Source: Branchipolynoe longqiensis (Eukaryota > Annelida > Polychaeta > Phyllodocida > Polynoidae). From it: a stretch of 64,000 bases of DNA. A program made the translations under genes and the position numbers. A model generated the notes under the pieces. That model saw only the letters and a program-made list of their open reading frames with translations. It was not told where the DNA came from and made no database searches. The DNA is taken from NCBI GenBank assembly GCA_030323885.1, contig CM059190.1, positions 82,514,709 through 82,578,708 of the forward strand, given 5' to 3'. This document shows positions 22,581 to 32,910 of the stretch, piece by piece; the first letter of the stretch is position 1, and each line of letters starts with the position of its first letter.

Positions 22581-22833
22581 CCCCCATCACACCAAACTAA
22601 TTCTCAAACCGCCCGACCCTGTTCTAAAACGGTCTCTGGTCGGGGTAGAACGTGGCTGCAAGACAATTTTGGGCACGCTCGAAGTTCTGGAGCACCATTC
22701 CGTTCTCGCCCATCTATTCCGTTCGTAAACAGACTGTAAAAAGTTGCTACTACGTCCATTGCATTCGCACGGTTTGAGCCCGTTCAGCAACATTTTCAAG
22801 AACGCAGTGAGAACTAGTTTGGTGTGATGGGGT
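22581..22833. mobile_element. 253-bp MITE in TMEM129 3' UTR
   Basis: Left end CCCCATCACACCAAACTAAT and right end ACTAGTTTGGTGTGATGGGG are near-perfect inverted repeats. TA lies on both sides (22579-22580, 22834-22835). It sits in what other units of the array show to be ATTTAATAAAGC, thereby destroying that AATAAA. Confidence 0.83.
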
Positions 22834-22869
22834 TAGTAAATTGGTTTTTGTGGGTTTTTTTTTAACGAT

Positions 22870-25800
22870 TCAGACTATTTTACACACGTCGAGCATACAG
22901 AAGATACTGCGACAAGTCGGACAGGGACAGCGGCTGGCCAGCCACGTCTGCGGCTCCTGCTGGTTCTGCCTGCTGGCGAACCACTTGCCCATGCACTCCA
23001 GGCACCACATGGGCCGGCACAGGCAGCTGACGCACGGCCCGCCCTGCTCGTCGCCCGCACACAGCCTGCGCAGCTTGATCTCAGCCGGCTTCTGCATGCA
23101 TCCGATGCACTGCTCCAGGCACTGAGCGAGCAGTGTGGAAAGAAACCATGGTTGGTTGGTTGGTTGTTTGTTGGAGTTTTACATCCTGGCAACATCTAAG
23201 GTCATATCAGGACGTGCAAATGTTGGTTGGTTGCTGGATTGTTACGTCCGGGCAACATCTAAGGTCATATCAGGATGGATACTGACTTGTGACAGTGCAT
23301 ACTCATGGCAACCTTATAGTGCTGTCCCACTGGGAAATCAGGCCGCCGCCACCAATATATCTGATATCACACTCAGTTACATTTTCCTGACACTGAGCTA
23401 AGCAGTCCTTGCTTTATCCTATTAATGCTGAGTGCCATGCTAGGGAGCAACAAGTATCAATTTGATAAGTCATTGGTTTGACTCGACCGGGAACCCAAGT
23501 CCCAATCTCCAACCACCGCGCCCAGTAAGGAGGCAATGTTACAGGCCAGTCGGTCGATATGCTCACAAGTTGGCTGCAAATTACGTGATAGAAGTGGACT
23601 TTTCCGCTCACTTTTTGTTGTTGAGTGGGGGGAAGGAGGGTTATAATGTCCACGATCTGTGGTATGGATGCTTACAGTAGAAGTGTCCAAATCTGTGTAT
23701 TCTATTATTTCTACTATTGTTATTACCATTATTTATTGGTTTTTTTCTACATTAGTTGATTAAGCAGGGGGAAATTTCAATCACGGATAAGTGGTCTTCC
23801 TCATTCGACTGGTCCTTGCCATATCCTGGTAATGTTGAATGCCAGGCTAGGTAGCGACAAGTATAAATTTTAGTCATTGCTTTGGTTTGGCGAAGGTTCA
23901 AATGCACGGGTTTGAAAACCCAGAACATACTAAAATGGGAAACAGACACCCAACTCATTCGGCTATCCTATCTAGTAATTATAATAATTATTTAAATTGA
24001 CGGACTATTTCCATATATTAATTAAACGGGAAATTGGTCTTCAATTTACTGCTCCGTTAAAAAAAACGTTGTTATTACATACCCTGTTTAATCAAGGAAT
24101 GTAATAACAAAATTAAGCAATACATTTTTTTTTTAACCTGATTGAATTTTCTGTAAAAAAACACACAAAAAACAACCTGGGCCTGTATGCAGGAGTCGGT
24201 GGTAGCGGCTTTTGGTGGTAGGGCGTATCACCGTATAGCTATCACCGAGGTCGGGAAGTATGTCAAGTGGTATGCAGGAGCGCGTAGCACTTTGATTATA
24301 GATACCCGTGAAGTTATTTATAGATTTGGGAAATCCCTCCATTCGACAATATGAATAACGCCACCAATGTGGCGGCGGCGTTAATATTGGTTTGAATATA
24401 GGGTTAATTTGATAAAATTTCACTTATTGCGTATGTAATTCAGTTAAATATGACAGCATTGAATAAATTTGGGTGTAATATATTGCCGCTGATGCGGCGG
24501 CGGCGACGGTCGCCATTTTTAGTTGACGTTGGACAGTATGGATATCGACGTCGCTGCGGCGGCAGCGGCGATTTGTTTACTTTACATTCATTGATTCGAC
24601 ACTATTAATATCGCCGCCAATGCGGTGGTAGCGTTAATAACGGTTCGAATTTAGGGTTAAATTGATAAAATTTCAGTTATTGCGTATGTAATTCTGTTAA
24701 ATATGATCGCATTGAATAGATTTGGGCCTAATATATTCTTCTATACCTGCTCTTTACCAGGGGTAGCGTACCACCGTTTAAGGTTTTGGTGTTAGGCATA
24801 TCACCCACTCGTGCATACCACTTTTCACCACTACCCGCGAAATTCCCGCCTACCACCGTTTTGGCTCGCTACCACCGACTCCTGCATACAGGCCCTGAAG
24901 AAAGAATATGCCTACCATCCTGGCACCATTTTTTTAAAACAACATTATTAACAACATGATTAAGGAATACCATCCTGGGTGCTCCAGGCACGCAGTCAAT
25001 TTTGAAGTTAGGAAATTGAGATTGACGTAGATAGATCTGATTTTTTTTTAAACACAATGCAAAATTATTTTATAAAAATATAATTTTCTTTAATTAAAAG
25101 CGCCAGCAGTCTTACCATGTCCGGGGGGCGGTGGTAGCGGTCATTGAGGGACACCTGCTGGTCAAACACCTGCAGAAAGCGATCGCTGAGCGTCTGGTGC
25201 ACAACCACGTGCTGTGCCACGCGGATTGGACCTTTGATCTTCTCTTTCAAATCACTGTACTCAACTGAATTCAGCCTGAAACAGGAAAACATGCAGAAAT
25301 AAAAATCCTACTTGTGTAAGGCAAAGGATTTTAAGGATTTATAGTACCTGAATAATGGCCATTTGTGCAAGCAAAATCGTTAGTTTTATTCCAGTACATA
25401 AAATAATTTTGCATTATTTTTGGACAATATCTGATGGATTCTCCCAAAAGTTAATGCACAAAATTATTTTAAAAGTACGTGAAATATCCAACGAAAGTCG
25501 GATAACCTGACTCTGTACAAAAACACCGAAAACACCAAATATTTCAAGTCTGGAAATTTCTCCATAAAATGATCTTGCTTGTGTCGTGGGGGTCATGAAA
25601 ATGGGAAATATTGTGCCTAGAGCGGGATTCGAACCCATATTTGCCCTCCCCCATCCAATAAAAAACACAACCAACCCATACACAAAGAAAATAATACATG
25701 TACAAAATTATCTTATTGATAAAGGAAATCAATCCGTATGGATTATGACCACTACTGCACAGCGACGAAAACAAGTGCATGCACTTAAAGGTGCATAGTC

Positions 25801-28800
25801 CGATGGTTTTGAGTTTGTCATTTTGTGAGATAAATATATTAGGTTGATCATTATAATCGATCTTACTTTAGCTTGAAGTAATTTTCATTTTAAATGGCTA
25901 ACTTTTGATATATTTGAATTGCAAACATGACAAATTAATTTGGGTAAGCACACCAAAACTCTGACACCATAGCCAACTGCAGTAATAGGTTCTATTAAAT
26001 TGCCTCAGTATTCCCTTCTATATGGCAACAAATGTTTAATAAGTACACCAATATCAACGTTAGATATGTAGAATGAAATCTCAATAATTGCTTTGGTTTT
26101 GAAAACTGTATGTTTTCATCGGACTATACACCTTTAAGTTCGATATGTAGAATCAAATCTAAATACTTGCTTTGGTTTTGAAAAGGAAAATATGTTTTTA
26201 TCGGACTATGCAGTTTTAACCGTTATGAGCAGAATAAACAAACAATCACCAAAATAAATTAAATTAAATTAAACAAAAGAAATCCGCCAAAAGACTGAAA
26301 ATGCCTGCGTCTGCTACCTGATCCTGAAGGGCTTGGCGTGCGTGTGGATGCTGGTGACGTCGATGTTGAGGAACTGGACGCCGGTCGTGCTGTCCTCGGC
26401 TAGGGCGTGCTCGTCAGTGCTCACCAGTGTGAGATGTACGTCGCTCTGGTAGGCCACGTGCAGCGCGTAGGCCGTGGTCTTCAATACCCACGAATCGGTC
26501 ACCGCCACGCGCCGCCCGTGGGGACCTGACACGCAGGGAGAAACGGCATGGTGTATGTGGGCAGATCTGTGAAGGGCATGGTGTATGTGATCAGATCTGT
26601 GAATGGCATGGTGTATCTAGACAGCTGTGAATGGCATGGTGTATGTAGACAGAGCTGTGAACGGCATGGTGTATGTGAGTAGAGCTGTGAACGGCAGGGT
26701 GTTTGTGGGCAGAGATGTGAACGGCATGGTGTATGTAGACAGAGCTGTGAACGGCATGGTGTATGTAAGCAGATATGTGAATGGCATGGTGTATGTAAGC
26801 AGAGCTGTGAACGGCAGGGTGTATGTGGACAGCTGTGAACGGCATGGTGTATGTAAGCAGAGCTGTGAACGGCATGGTGTATGTAGACAGAGCTGTGAAC
26901 GGCATGGTGTATGTAGACAGAGTTGTGAATGGCATGGTGTATGTAAGTAGAGCTGTGAACGGCAGGGTGTATGTGGGCAGAGCTATGAACGGCATGGTGT
27001 ATGTAAGCAGAGCTGTGAATGGCATGGTGTATGTAAGCAGAGCTGTGAACGGCATGGTGTATGTGGTCAGATCTGTGCACGGCATGGTGTATGTAGACAG
27101 AGCTGTGAACGGCATGGTGTATGTAGGCAGAGCTGTGAATGTCATGGTGATTGCAGACAGAGTTGTGAATGGCATGGTGTATGTAAGTAGAGCTGTGAAT
27201 GGCAGGGTGTATGTGGGCAGACCTGTGAACGGCATGGTGTATGTAAGCAGAGCTGTGAACGGCATGGTGTATGTGGTCAGATCTGTGAACAGCATGGTGT
27301 ATGTAGGCAGAGCTGTGAATGGCATCGTGTATGTAAACAGAGCTGTGAACAGTATTGTGTATGTGGTCAGATCTGTGAATGGCAGGGTGTATGTGGACAG
27401 AGCTGTGAACGGCAGGGTGTATGTGGTAAGATATGTGAACAGCATGGTGTATGTGGGCAGTGCCTTGAACGGCATGGTGTATGTGAGTAGAGCTCATAGC
27501 TGCCAACATTTGAAAATAGGAAAGCGTAATCGTTTTCAAGTGAATTGCAACAAATTGGGTGAATCGCAACATGTTGCTTACATAGAACATTTCCATCTCA
27601 TGTGTGTGGCTTGGAGAGCCTTAGGACCCCAGTCCCTGAATGGCAGAAGTGTGTGTTCGAGGCCTGCTCTAGTCGACATGTTTCTTTTCTTCGTTTGCAA
27701 AAAACACCCTCAATGATATATTCATATAAGGATTGATTTAGTCACTGACAAGTATATTGAATATATATTACACAGGTATATATATATACATATAAATATA
27801 TATACATTTGTAAGTTTGGGGAAAAGGTGGCTTTACTGCAATTTTTCAGAGTACGGGCGTAATGGCGTAATGATTCCGCAGAAATCGTAATGGATGGTAT
27901 CTCTGAGAGCTGTGAACAGCATGGTGTATGTGCAAAGATCTGTGAATGACAGGGTGTATGTGGGAAGATCTGCGAATGGGAGGGTGTATGTGGGAAGATC
28001 TGTGAATGTTATGGTGTATGTGGGAAGATCTGTGAACGGCATGGTGTATGTGGGAAGATCTGTGAATGTTATGGTGTATGTGGGAAGATCTGTGAATGGC
28101 ATGGTGTATGTGGGAAGATCTGTGAATGTTATGGTGTATGTGGGAAGATCTGTTAATGTTATGGTGTATGTGGGAAGATCTGTGAACAGCATGGTGTATG
28201 TGGGAAGATCTGTGAATGACAGGGTGTATGTGGGAAGATCTGTGAATGGCAGGGTGTATATGGTTTGTCTGTTTTTGTTTTACGTCCTAGCAACATCTAA
28301 GGTCATATCAGGACGGGTACCGACTTGTGACAGTGCGCACTCATGGTGACTTTATAGTGCTGTCTCACTGGGAAACCAGGCCGCCGCCACCATGACCTGG
28401 TATCCCACTCAGTCACATTATCCTGACACTGAGCACACCAGTCCTTGCCCTGTCCTAATAATGCCGAGCGCCTGGCTAGGAAGTGACAAGCACCAATTTT
28501 CAAGTCATTGGTTTGACTCGACCAAGGTTCGAACCCACGACCTACCAGCATGGGAGACGGACGCTCCAATTCATTCGGCCATCCCGTCTGGTCTCTGGCA
28601 GGGTGTATGTGGGAAGATCTGTGAACAGCAGGGTGTATGTGGGAAGATCTGTGAACAGCATGGTGTATGTGGGAAGATCTGTGAATGGCATGGTGTATGT
28701 GGCAGAGCCATCAACGGCAGGTTGTATGTGGGTAGAGCTGAGAATGGCATGGTGTATATGGGAAGATGCAATGTAGTCAACAATGCAATGACGACGATAA

Positions 28801-31800
28801 AATCAATAAATGGGAATATAGGTATGGAATAATCGCACATTGCTATACCTGTTGTGAATTTATCCATCCGCCTGTATTCTATATTTATCCTCGAGGCTAC
28901 CGATTGCCACGTACTGTTACTGTCTGCGTAGTGACTGAGTGACTTGGCGATAGGATGGTTGGACCACTTGGAGCTGTGCCAGTAGAAGGCCAGTACCGCC
29001 GTAGCTGCAGGAACTCCAACGCAGAAACCAAGGAATATGATCCAACATGGGCTCATCAATAATGGTTCGAATAGATGATTTTCCGACACCAGATATCCCA
29101 TGAAGATGTAGTAAACTGGATAAACAAAATGCAAACATAATTCGAGACCATGGTCAACTGTCTGTGTGTTGTTGCTTTCATTTCTCTTTGGATGGGAGAG
29201 CAAAAGGTACACTATAGATGCCTTTCAATGTTTGTAAACATTGTGTATGCGCGCACAGCTCGGCTGCAGAACGAAGGCACACTGCCACTGAGTTTGCCCG
29301 TACGCGCAGTGTAAAGCGTTTATTTTATTCAAAATTAATAGAAATGCAGAAGCCTAACCATATGAATCTAATATAATCTATTCATTAAATATGTTTTATA
29401 TATGTGTACCAAGCGGTTTGTCTCTGGGTGGTGTCTTTTTAGAGATATTTCACTTTTTCTGTAAGAAGATTGCTCACGGCCATTGACAATGCACTGGCAC
29501 TGACACTCAGAATATCCCAACTTTCACTATTATCTCTGTTTTTAATACTTTCAGCGTAAATTGCTCTTAGGTTACATTAAATACTTCAGATCTTCCTCTT
29601 CAATCGCGCATTAAGATATCTTTAATCGATCCAATGAAAGCTTTAAAATTTATTTTACAAAAATAAATGCTCCACATAGACATAGCATTGCCGTATTTTA
29701 CCCCCCGCGAAGGGTAAACACTGCAGCAATGCTATGTCTATGCAGAATATTTATTTTAGCAAAATTAATTTAAAAGCTTTCACTGAGTCGATTAAAAATA
29801 TATTAATGCGCGATTGAAGAGGAAGATCTGAAGTATTTAATTTAACTTAAAGGCAATGTTCTCTGAAAGTATTAAAAACAGAGATAATAGTGAAAGTTGG
29901 GATATTCTGATTGAGTTTGCAGTGACCGGATGTTGTCCTGCAGCCAAGCAGCGCGCGCACTGACCTAAATAGCCATGATGACGTCATATGAAATTGGTCA
30001 ATATGTACATTGATTAAAAAAAAAAAGATGTTCTAGCTGTAGCCTGTACGACATACATGAAACCCTAATACTTAGTTAAATAAATGCATTATACATGAAT
30101 AATCTAAGTCTATAGAGAATTCAGATGATCCGGGTAATTTCTTTGCTACTTCTAAACAAGTATAAATAAGTTTGAGGGCTGTTACCCATGAGGCTAAACG
30201 ATAGACACTAGCCTACGTAACATATTTAATTTTAGTTGTCACCATGTAGGTAGGCCTATAACTCCGACATACTATGAGGCTATATGACTATGTGTGAAAG
30301 CCAGCCTTCACATTACCTCCGCTTGGGCCGTATTTACTGTGCCTCGGTGGAGTACATCGTGAAGAGGGGTGCCCCTTTTCTGTCTTTTCATAGGTATATT
30401 TTTAAATATCCTTCTACTACAACCACACTCATGATGTAGTCTTAGTCTACTTAGCTACTATCATATGACATGTCCCCCCTACAATCCCCTTTTTGAAATG
30501 TTGATGTAGGACAGAAATTAAGGAAGTTGTAATATTCGGAAGTTGAACATAATTTTCAACATCAAAATTCTTCTTGAAAAGGAAACAAGTAAAAACTTGT
30601 AAAATGTTATAGTAACTTATATATCATGTATATTTAATTATACTATAGTAGGTATGCGTGTAGTCACCTGAGGCGCCACCATCGCGAGGCATTCAAAATA
30701 CTGTGCTTTTATGAAGTACTGGCTTGGTACACACCCACACCTTCCTTTTTCCCTACACATGCCATATCAGTTACTTTTGGTTTTTAATGTAGTTTTGATT
30801 TAGCTATATTTTGATTTGTTTTAAAATTAAATTTGGACTTTTTTGACTACTGAAGAATCGAAGTTTTTAATCTGCTAAAAAGAAGGTAAGACATCATTTA
30901 AATTAATTTTGAAGGCCATAAACTTGTTTACCAGATATTATTTCATATAAAATATGTCTCTGGTCAACTGCTTTCACCCATGAATTTCCAGCAGACCTCC
31001 AAAAATGTAGTGTGTGAGGTGGGAGAGTGCAACACTCACCACCTCACAAGGCTGCACAGGCCACAGCCACCCCTCCTGTATATAAGGCAGGGATGAAAGT
31101 GGTGTCTGGGAAAAAAAGCGGAAATGCAGATATTCTCCCATAGGATTAGCATTGTCAGGGAATCGCAGAAAATTTCCGGAAGTCGGGCTTCATATATACT
31201 GGTATACGCTGATAGTGCTGCACCGTTTCAAGGATGTATTCACAGGCTACAGTGTGGTGCTGCCACCCGGTGTTAACTGTGAGAACCAATAAAGGTTGAC
31301 TACTAACATAGCATCCAGACAAGCCAATACAACATAGTATACACTGATGGTGCTGTGGCATTTGGAGCATTTATTAATGGTATACGCTGAAAAAAAATAA
31401 ATAAAAAAATGACATTCACATGTCTGCACCACATATTAGTACAGATCTACGCTGAGGGTGCTGCAGGATTGAAAAATCCCGGAAATCCGCGGAATCGCGG
31501 AGATCTTTCATCCCTGATAAGGCCAGCTGCCCATTACTATCCTCACTACACTTGCCATTTAATTTGAAGATGCAAATGATTACTAGTTTTGTCTTATGAA
31601 AAGAAATTTTAAAATGGTCAAATATATTTTTTTGGAAAAAAAGAAAGGAATCCCCAAATGGCAAATGTGTCGAGTAACTATAGAAACCATGATAATTTAA
31701 CAACCGTTTGTATTTCATGAATTGTGTTTGTAGCATGCGAAAGACTACCTCAAAACACCCTTAGATACCAATTCTCGTTGTCATAAGTGCAAGCATTAAG

Positions 31801-32910
31801 AATATATCAACATTTTTCATTCAATTCTATTCACAAAAGTTGACCTAAATCCTTCACCATTGCCATACTAAGCGGCAAGCCTATTTAAAATTGATGCCTT
31901 ATTTGGCAAGCTTAGAATCGTTCTAACTTTGGTTCTATTAAAGATATTGAGATAATTTTAACTGTTCTGAGTTCTGGTTTAGTATAGCTACCTAACTATC
32001 ATAATTGTAAGGCATTATTATGATTTCTTTCAATTTTGTATGTACCATAATTAAGTATAGTCTATAGCCAGGGGCAGGGCCAGGCCTATTAACTAAGATT
32101 AAAAATAGCGAAATAGCGAATGGTAGACAGGAAGTGTGAACACTTATTTGTGTCTCATTTTTGCTTGAGTGCAAGTAAATAAGCAACACAAGGAATAATT
32201 AGTAGTATGTGGTGAATAAGGGGTCAAATTTCTGTGGATCACCAGCCCATGCTTTTTCTAATCTGTTCTTGAATGAGTTTATTGACTCGGCATCAATAAC
32301 ATTTTGTGGGAGACTAGACTGTTCCATATATTTATGATCCTGTTTGAGAAACTGTGTTGCCTTAACTTTCAAATGGCTCTGGGTTTTACTAGTTTGAGAG
32401 TATGGCCCCGACTGCCTTCTCTTCTATTCAAGGTGAAAAATTGGTTCATATCTATTTTATCAAAACCTTTCATAATGTTAAATACTTCAATTATGTCACT
32501 TCTTTTCCTTCTGTAGGAAAGGGTAGGAAGTTTCAATTCCCTAAGCCTTTGAAGTTTGTTCATAGGGTAAGCTGAACTACTCACTACTCAGTGAGTCTGA
32601 GTGAGTTCTTCGTCACTTTCAGTGTGTCTACCAACGAAAATAGAGTGAAATTAGAAGTGATCTCTTCTTGTTTTCAATTTTGGACACATATATATTTCGA
32701 CATACCTAATGGTAAAAGTGAATGTATGAGTAGTGTTGCTGTTGTCCGTTTGATATGATATTGGATGAAAAACATGTCTTCGCTGCCGAGAAGTGGAGCA
32801 AGAATGTTCTGTACGGTGAGTCCAGCCGAGACAAACTCTGTTGGCGGTGATATGAAGCACATAGCCATCAGCACATAAATCACTGTGAACACCAAGTCCG
32901 GAGACTCCAT
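22870..32910 (-). CDS. TMEM129: TMEM129, ER-resident RING E3 ubiquitin ligase
   Basis: TMEM129 is an ER membrane RING-type ubiquitin ligase acting in ER-associated degradation of misfolded proteins. Coding exons, 5' to 3' on the - strand: 32910-32706, 29115-28849, 26525-26318, 25275-25116, 23121-22870; all introns are GT-AG, the phases add up, and the product is 363 aa, essentially the vertebrate length. The ATG at 32910 ('MESPDLVFT') has an in-frame TAA just upstream. Three hydrophobic stretches (about residues 6-22, 57-79, 93-115) fit the family's membrane segments. The C-terminal cysteine-rich RING variant is complete: C285/C288, C310/C313, 'CRPMWCLECMGKWF' (C315-F328), 'PCPTC' (C347/C350), C355, C360. 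Introns hold minisatellites, SINEs and MITEs. Divergent to SMYD5. Confidence 0.95.
23143..23500 (-). mobile_element. SINE family 1 with doubled tail
   Basis: Read from the + strand the SINE 3' tail (ACATCTAAGGTCATATCAGG) occurs twice, at about 23190 and 23257, before the body and head. It lies in TMEM129 intron 4, starting only about 20 bp from the exon 5 acceptor at 23122-23123. Confidence 0.82.
23752..23950 (-). mobile_element. Chimeric SINE: family 1 head with a different 3' end
   Basis: The tRNA-like head and first part of the body match family 1, but the 3' end is TTAGTTGATTAAGCAGGGGG+AAATTTCAATCACGG instead of the usual tail. The same junction type recurs at 43738-43937. Confidence 0.7.
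24179..24897. mobile_element. ~720-bp TIR element with 28-bp ends
   Basis: GGGCCTGTATGCAGGAGTCG+GTGGTAGC at 24179 is matched in perfect inverse complement at the right end. Inside, a segment of about 105 bp (GGTTAATTTGATAAAATTTC...) occurs twice, near 24380 and 24630, with (GGC)n-like stretches. No transposase is encoded. It lies in TMEM129 intron 4. Confidence 0.85.
25578..25660 (-). mobile_element. SINE family 2 fragment
   Basis: ATGAAAATGGGAAATATTGT+GCCTAGAG followed by B-box-like GGGATTCGAACCC (+ strand view) matches the elements at 63599 and 63915. tRNA-derived; in TMEM129 intron 3. Confidence 0.65.
25789..26215. mobile_element. TTAA-type MITE
   Basis: Ends AGGTGCATAGTCCGATGG and CGGACTATGCAGTT are inverted repeats, with TTAA at 25785-25788 and 26216-26219. 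About 90 bp of the right end is doubled. In TMEM129 intron 3. Confidence 0.83.
26535..27495. repeat. 30-bp minisatellite, about 32 units
   Basis: The unit is close to GGCATGGTGTATGTAGGCAG+AGCTGTGAAC. The period is divisible by three, so long open frames arise on both strands (about 297 aa on +, over 360 aa on -), but they are repetitive with no start context or conserved domain. It occupies the 3' end of TMEM129 intron 2, beginning within about 10 bp of the exon 3 acceptor. Confidence 0.95.
27496..27894. other. Unique sequence between minisatellites
   Basis: No exon recognised; contains a (TA)n-rich stretch at 27755-27805. Part of TMEM129 intron 2. Confidence 0.4.
27895..28760. repeat. Second 30-bp minisatellite, split by a SINE
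   Basis: The unit is close to ATGGTGTATGTGGGAAGATC+TGTGAATGTT, a subtype of the array at 26535-27495. The array is interrupted at 28261-28595 by a SINE and then resumes with the same register sequence. Confidence 0.93.
28261..28595 (-). mobile_element. SINE family 1, full length
   Basis: Full tail, body and tRNA-like head (TCATTCGGCCATCCCGTC at the right end, + view). GGCAGGGTGTAT flanks both sides; this may be a target duplication or just the minisatellite unit. Confidence 0.88.
29320..29480. repeat. Dispersed repeat fragment
   Basis: TATTTTATTCAAAATTAATA ... TGTGTACCAAGCGGTTTGTC ... GAGATATTTCACTTTTTCTG matches the segments near 8325-8505 and, inverted, 18605-18960. Confidence 0.72.
29505..29916. 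repeat. ~410-bp fold-back palindrome
   Basis: The left arm (29505 to about 29700) is repeated in inverse complement to 29916 with few mismatches and small indels; examples are CAGATCTTCCTCTTCAATCG against CGATTGAAGAGGAAGATCTG, and CATAGACATAGCATTG against CAATGCTATGTCTATG. The centre is itself a small hairpin (TTTACCC...GGGTAAA, 29697-29718). Likely a fold-back DNA transposon in TMEM129 intron 1. Confidence 0.92.
29917..31087. other. TMEM129 intron 1, nothing recognised
   Basis: AT-rich intronic sequence without exon, TIR or SINE signatures that I could recognise. Confidence 0.4.
31088..31516. mobile_element. hAT-like MITE, copy 2
   Basis: Perfect 12-bp inverted ends CAGGGATGAAAG / CTTTCATCCCTG, flanked by ATAAGG at 31082-31087 and 31517-31522. 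The subterminal sequence (GGGAAAAAAAGCGGAAATGC) is shared with the copy at 17639. In TMEM129 intron 1. Confidence 0.86.
32200..32580 (-). pseudogene. 5'-truncated LINE fragment (RT C-terminus)
   Basis: The - strand reads 'LQRLRELKLPTLSYRRKRSD', 'FNIMKGFDKID', 'FFTLNRREGSRGHTLKL', and in the following frame 'NRIINIWNSLPQNVIDAESI' near 32260-32320. This is the conserved tail of CR1/L2-like LINE polymerases. The 3' end carries a short AAATAGCG tandem (32104-32119), the kind of repeat CR1/L2 elements end in. Located in TMEM129 intron 1; inactive. Confidence 0.8.

Larger units (their letters stand above)
21488..22869 (-). repeat. Tandem array of the TMEM129 terminal exon end (3' UTR)
   Basis: Eight units anchored by GATTCAGACTAT (near 21488, 21600, 21743, 21894, 22041, 22175, 22350, 22493) precede, in + coordinates, the genuine exon end at 22867. 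Read on the - strand, units contain a near-copy of the final codons: the one at 22493 gives 'CMLNVCKIV' and TGA, the real exon 'CMLDVCKIV' and TGA. Each unit then has a homopolymer-rich stretch and, in most, TTTAATAAAGCT, an AATAAA poly(A) signal. Period is 112-175 bp. The array lies directly after the stop and so probably is, or was, the 3' UTR. Confidence 0.88.

Noticed and set aside
22841..23125. + strand open frame over the TMEM129 terminal exon
   Set aside because: The opposite strand has the conserved RING cysteines, correct splice acceptor and family C-terminus; the + frame is a shadow.
26499..27716. Two overlapping repetitive open frames of about 300-365 codons, one per strand
   Set aside because: They are made of a 30-bp minisatellite whose period is divisible by three; they lie in a TMEM129 intron, overlap its exon 3 acceptor and have no conserved domain.
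27895..28350. CRISPR-like regular repeats
   Set aside because: Units are adjacent with no distinct spacers, the genome is eukaryotic, and no cas genes are present; it is a minisatellite.
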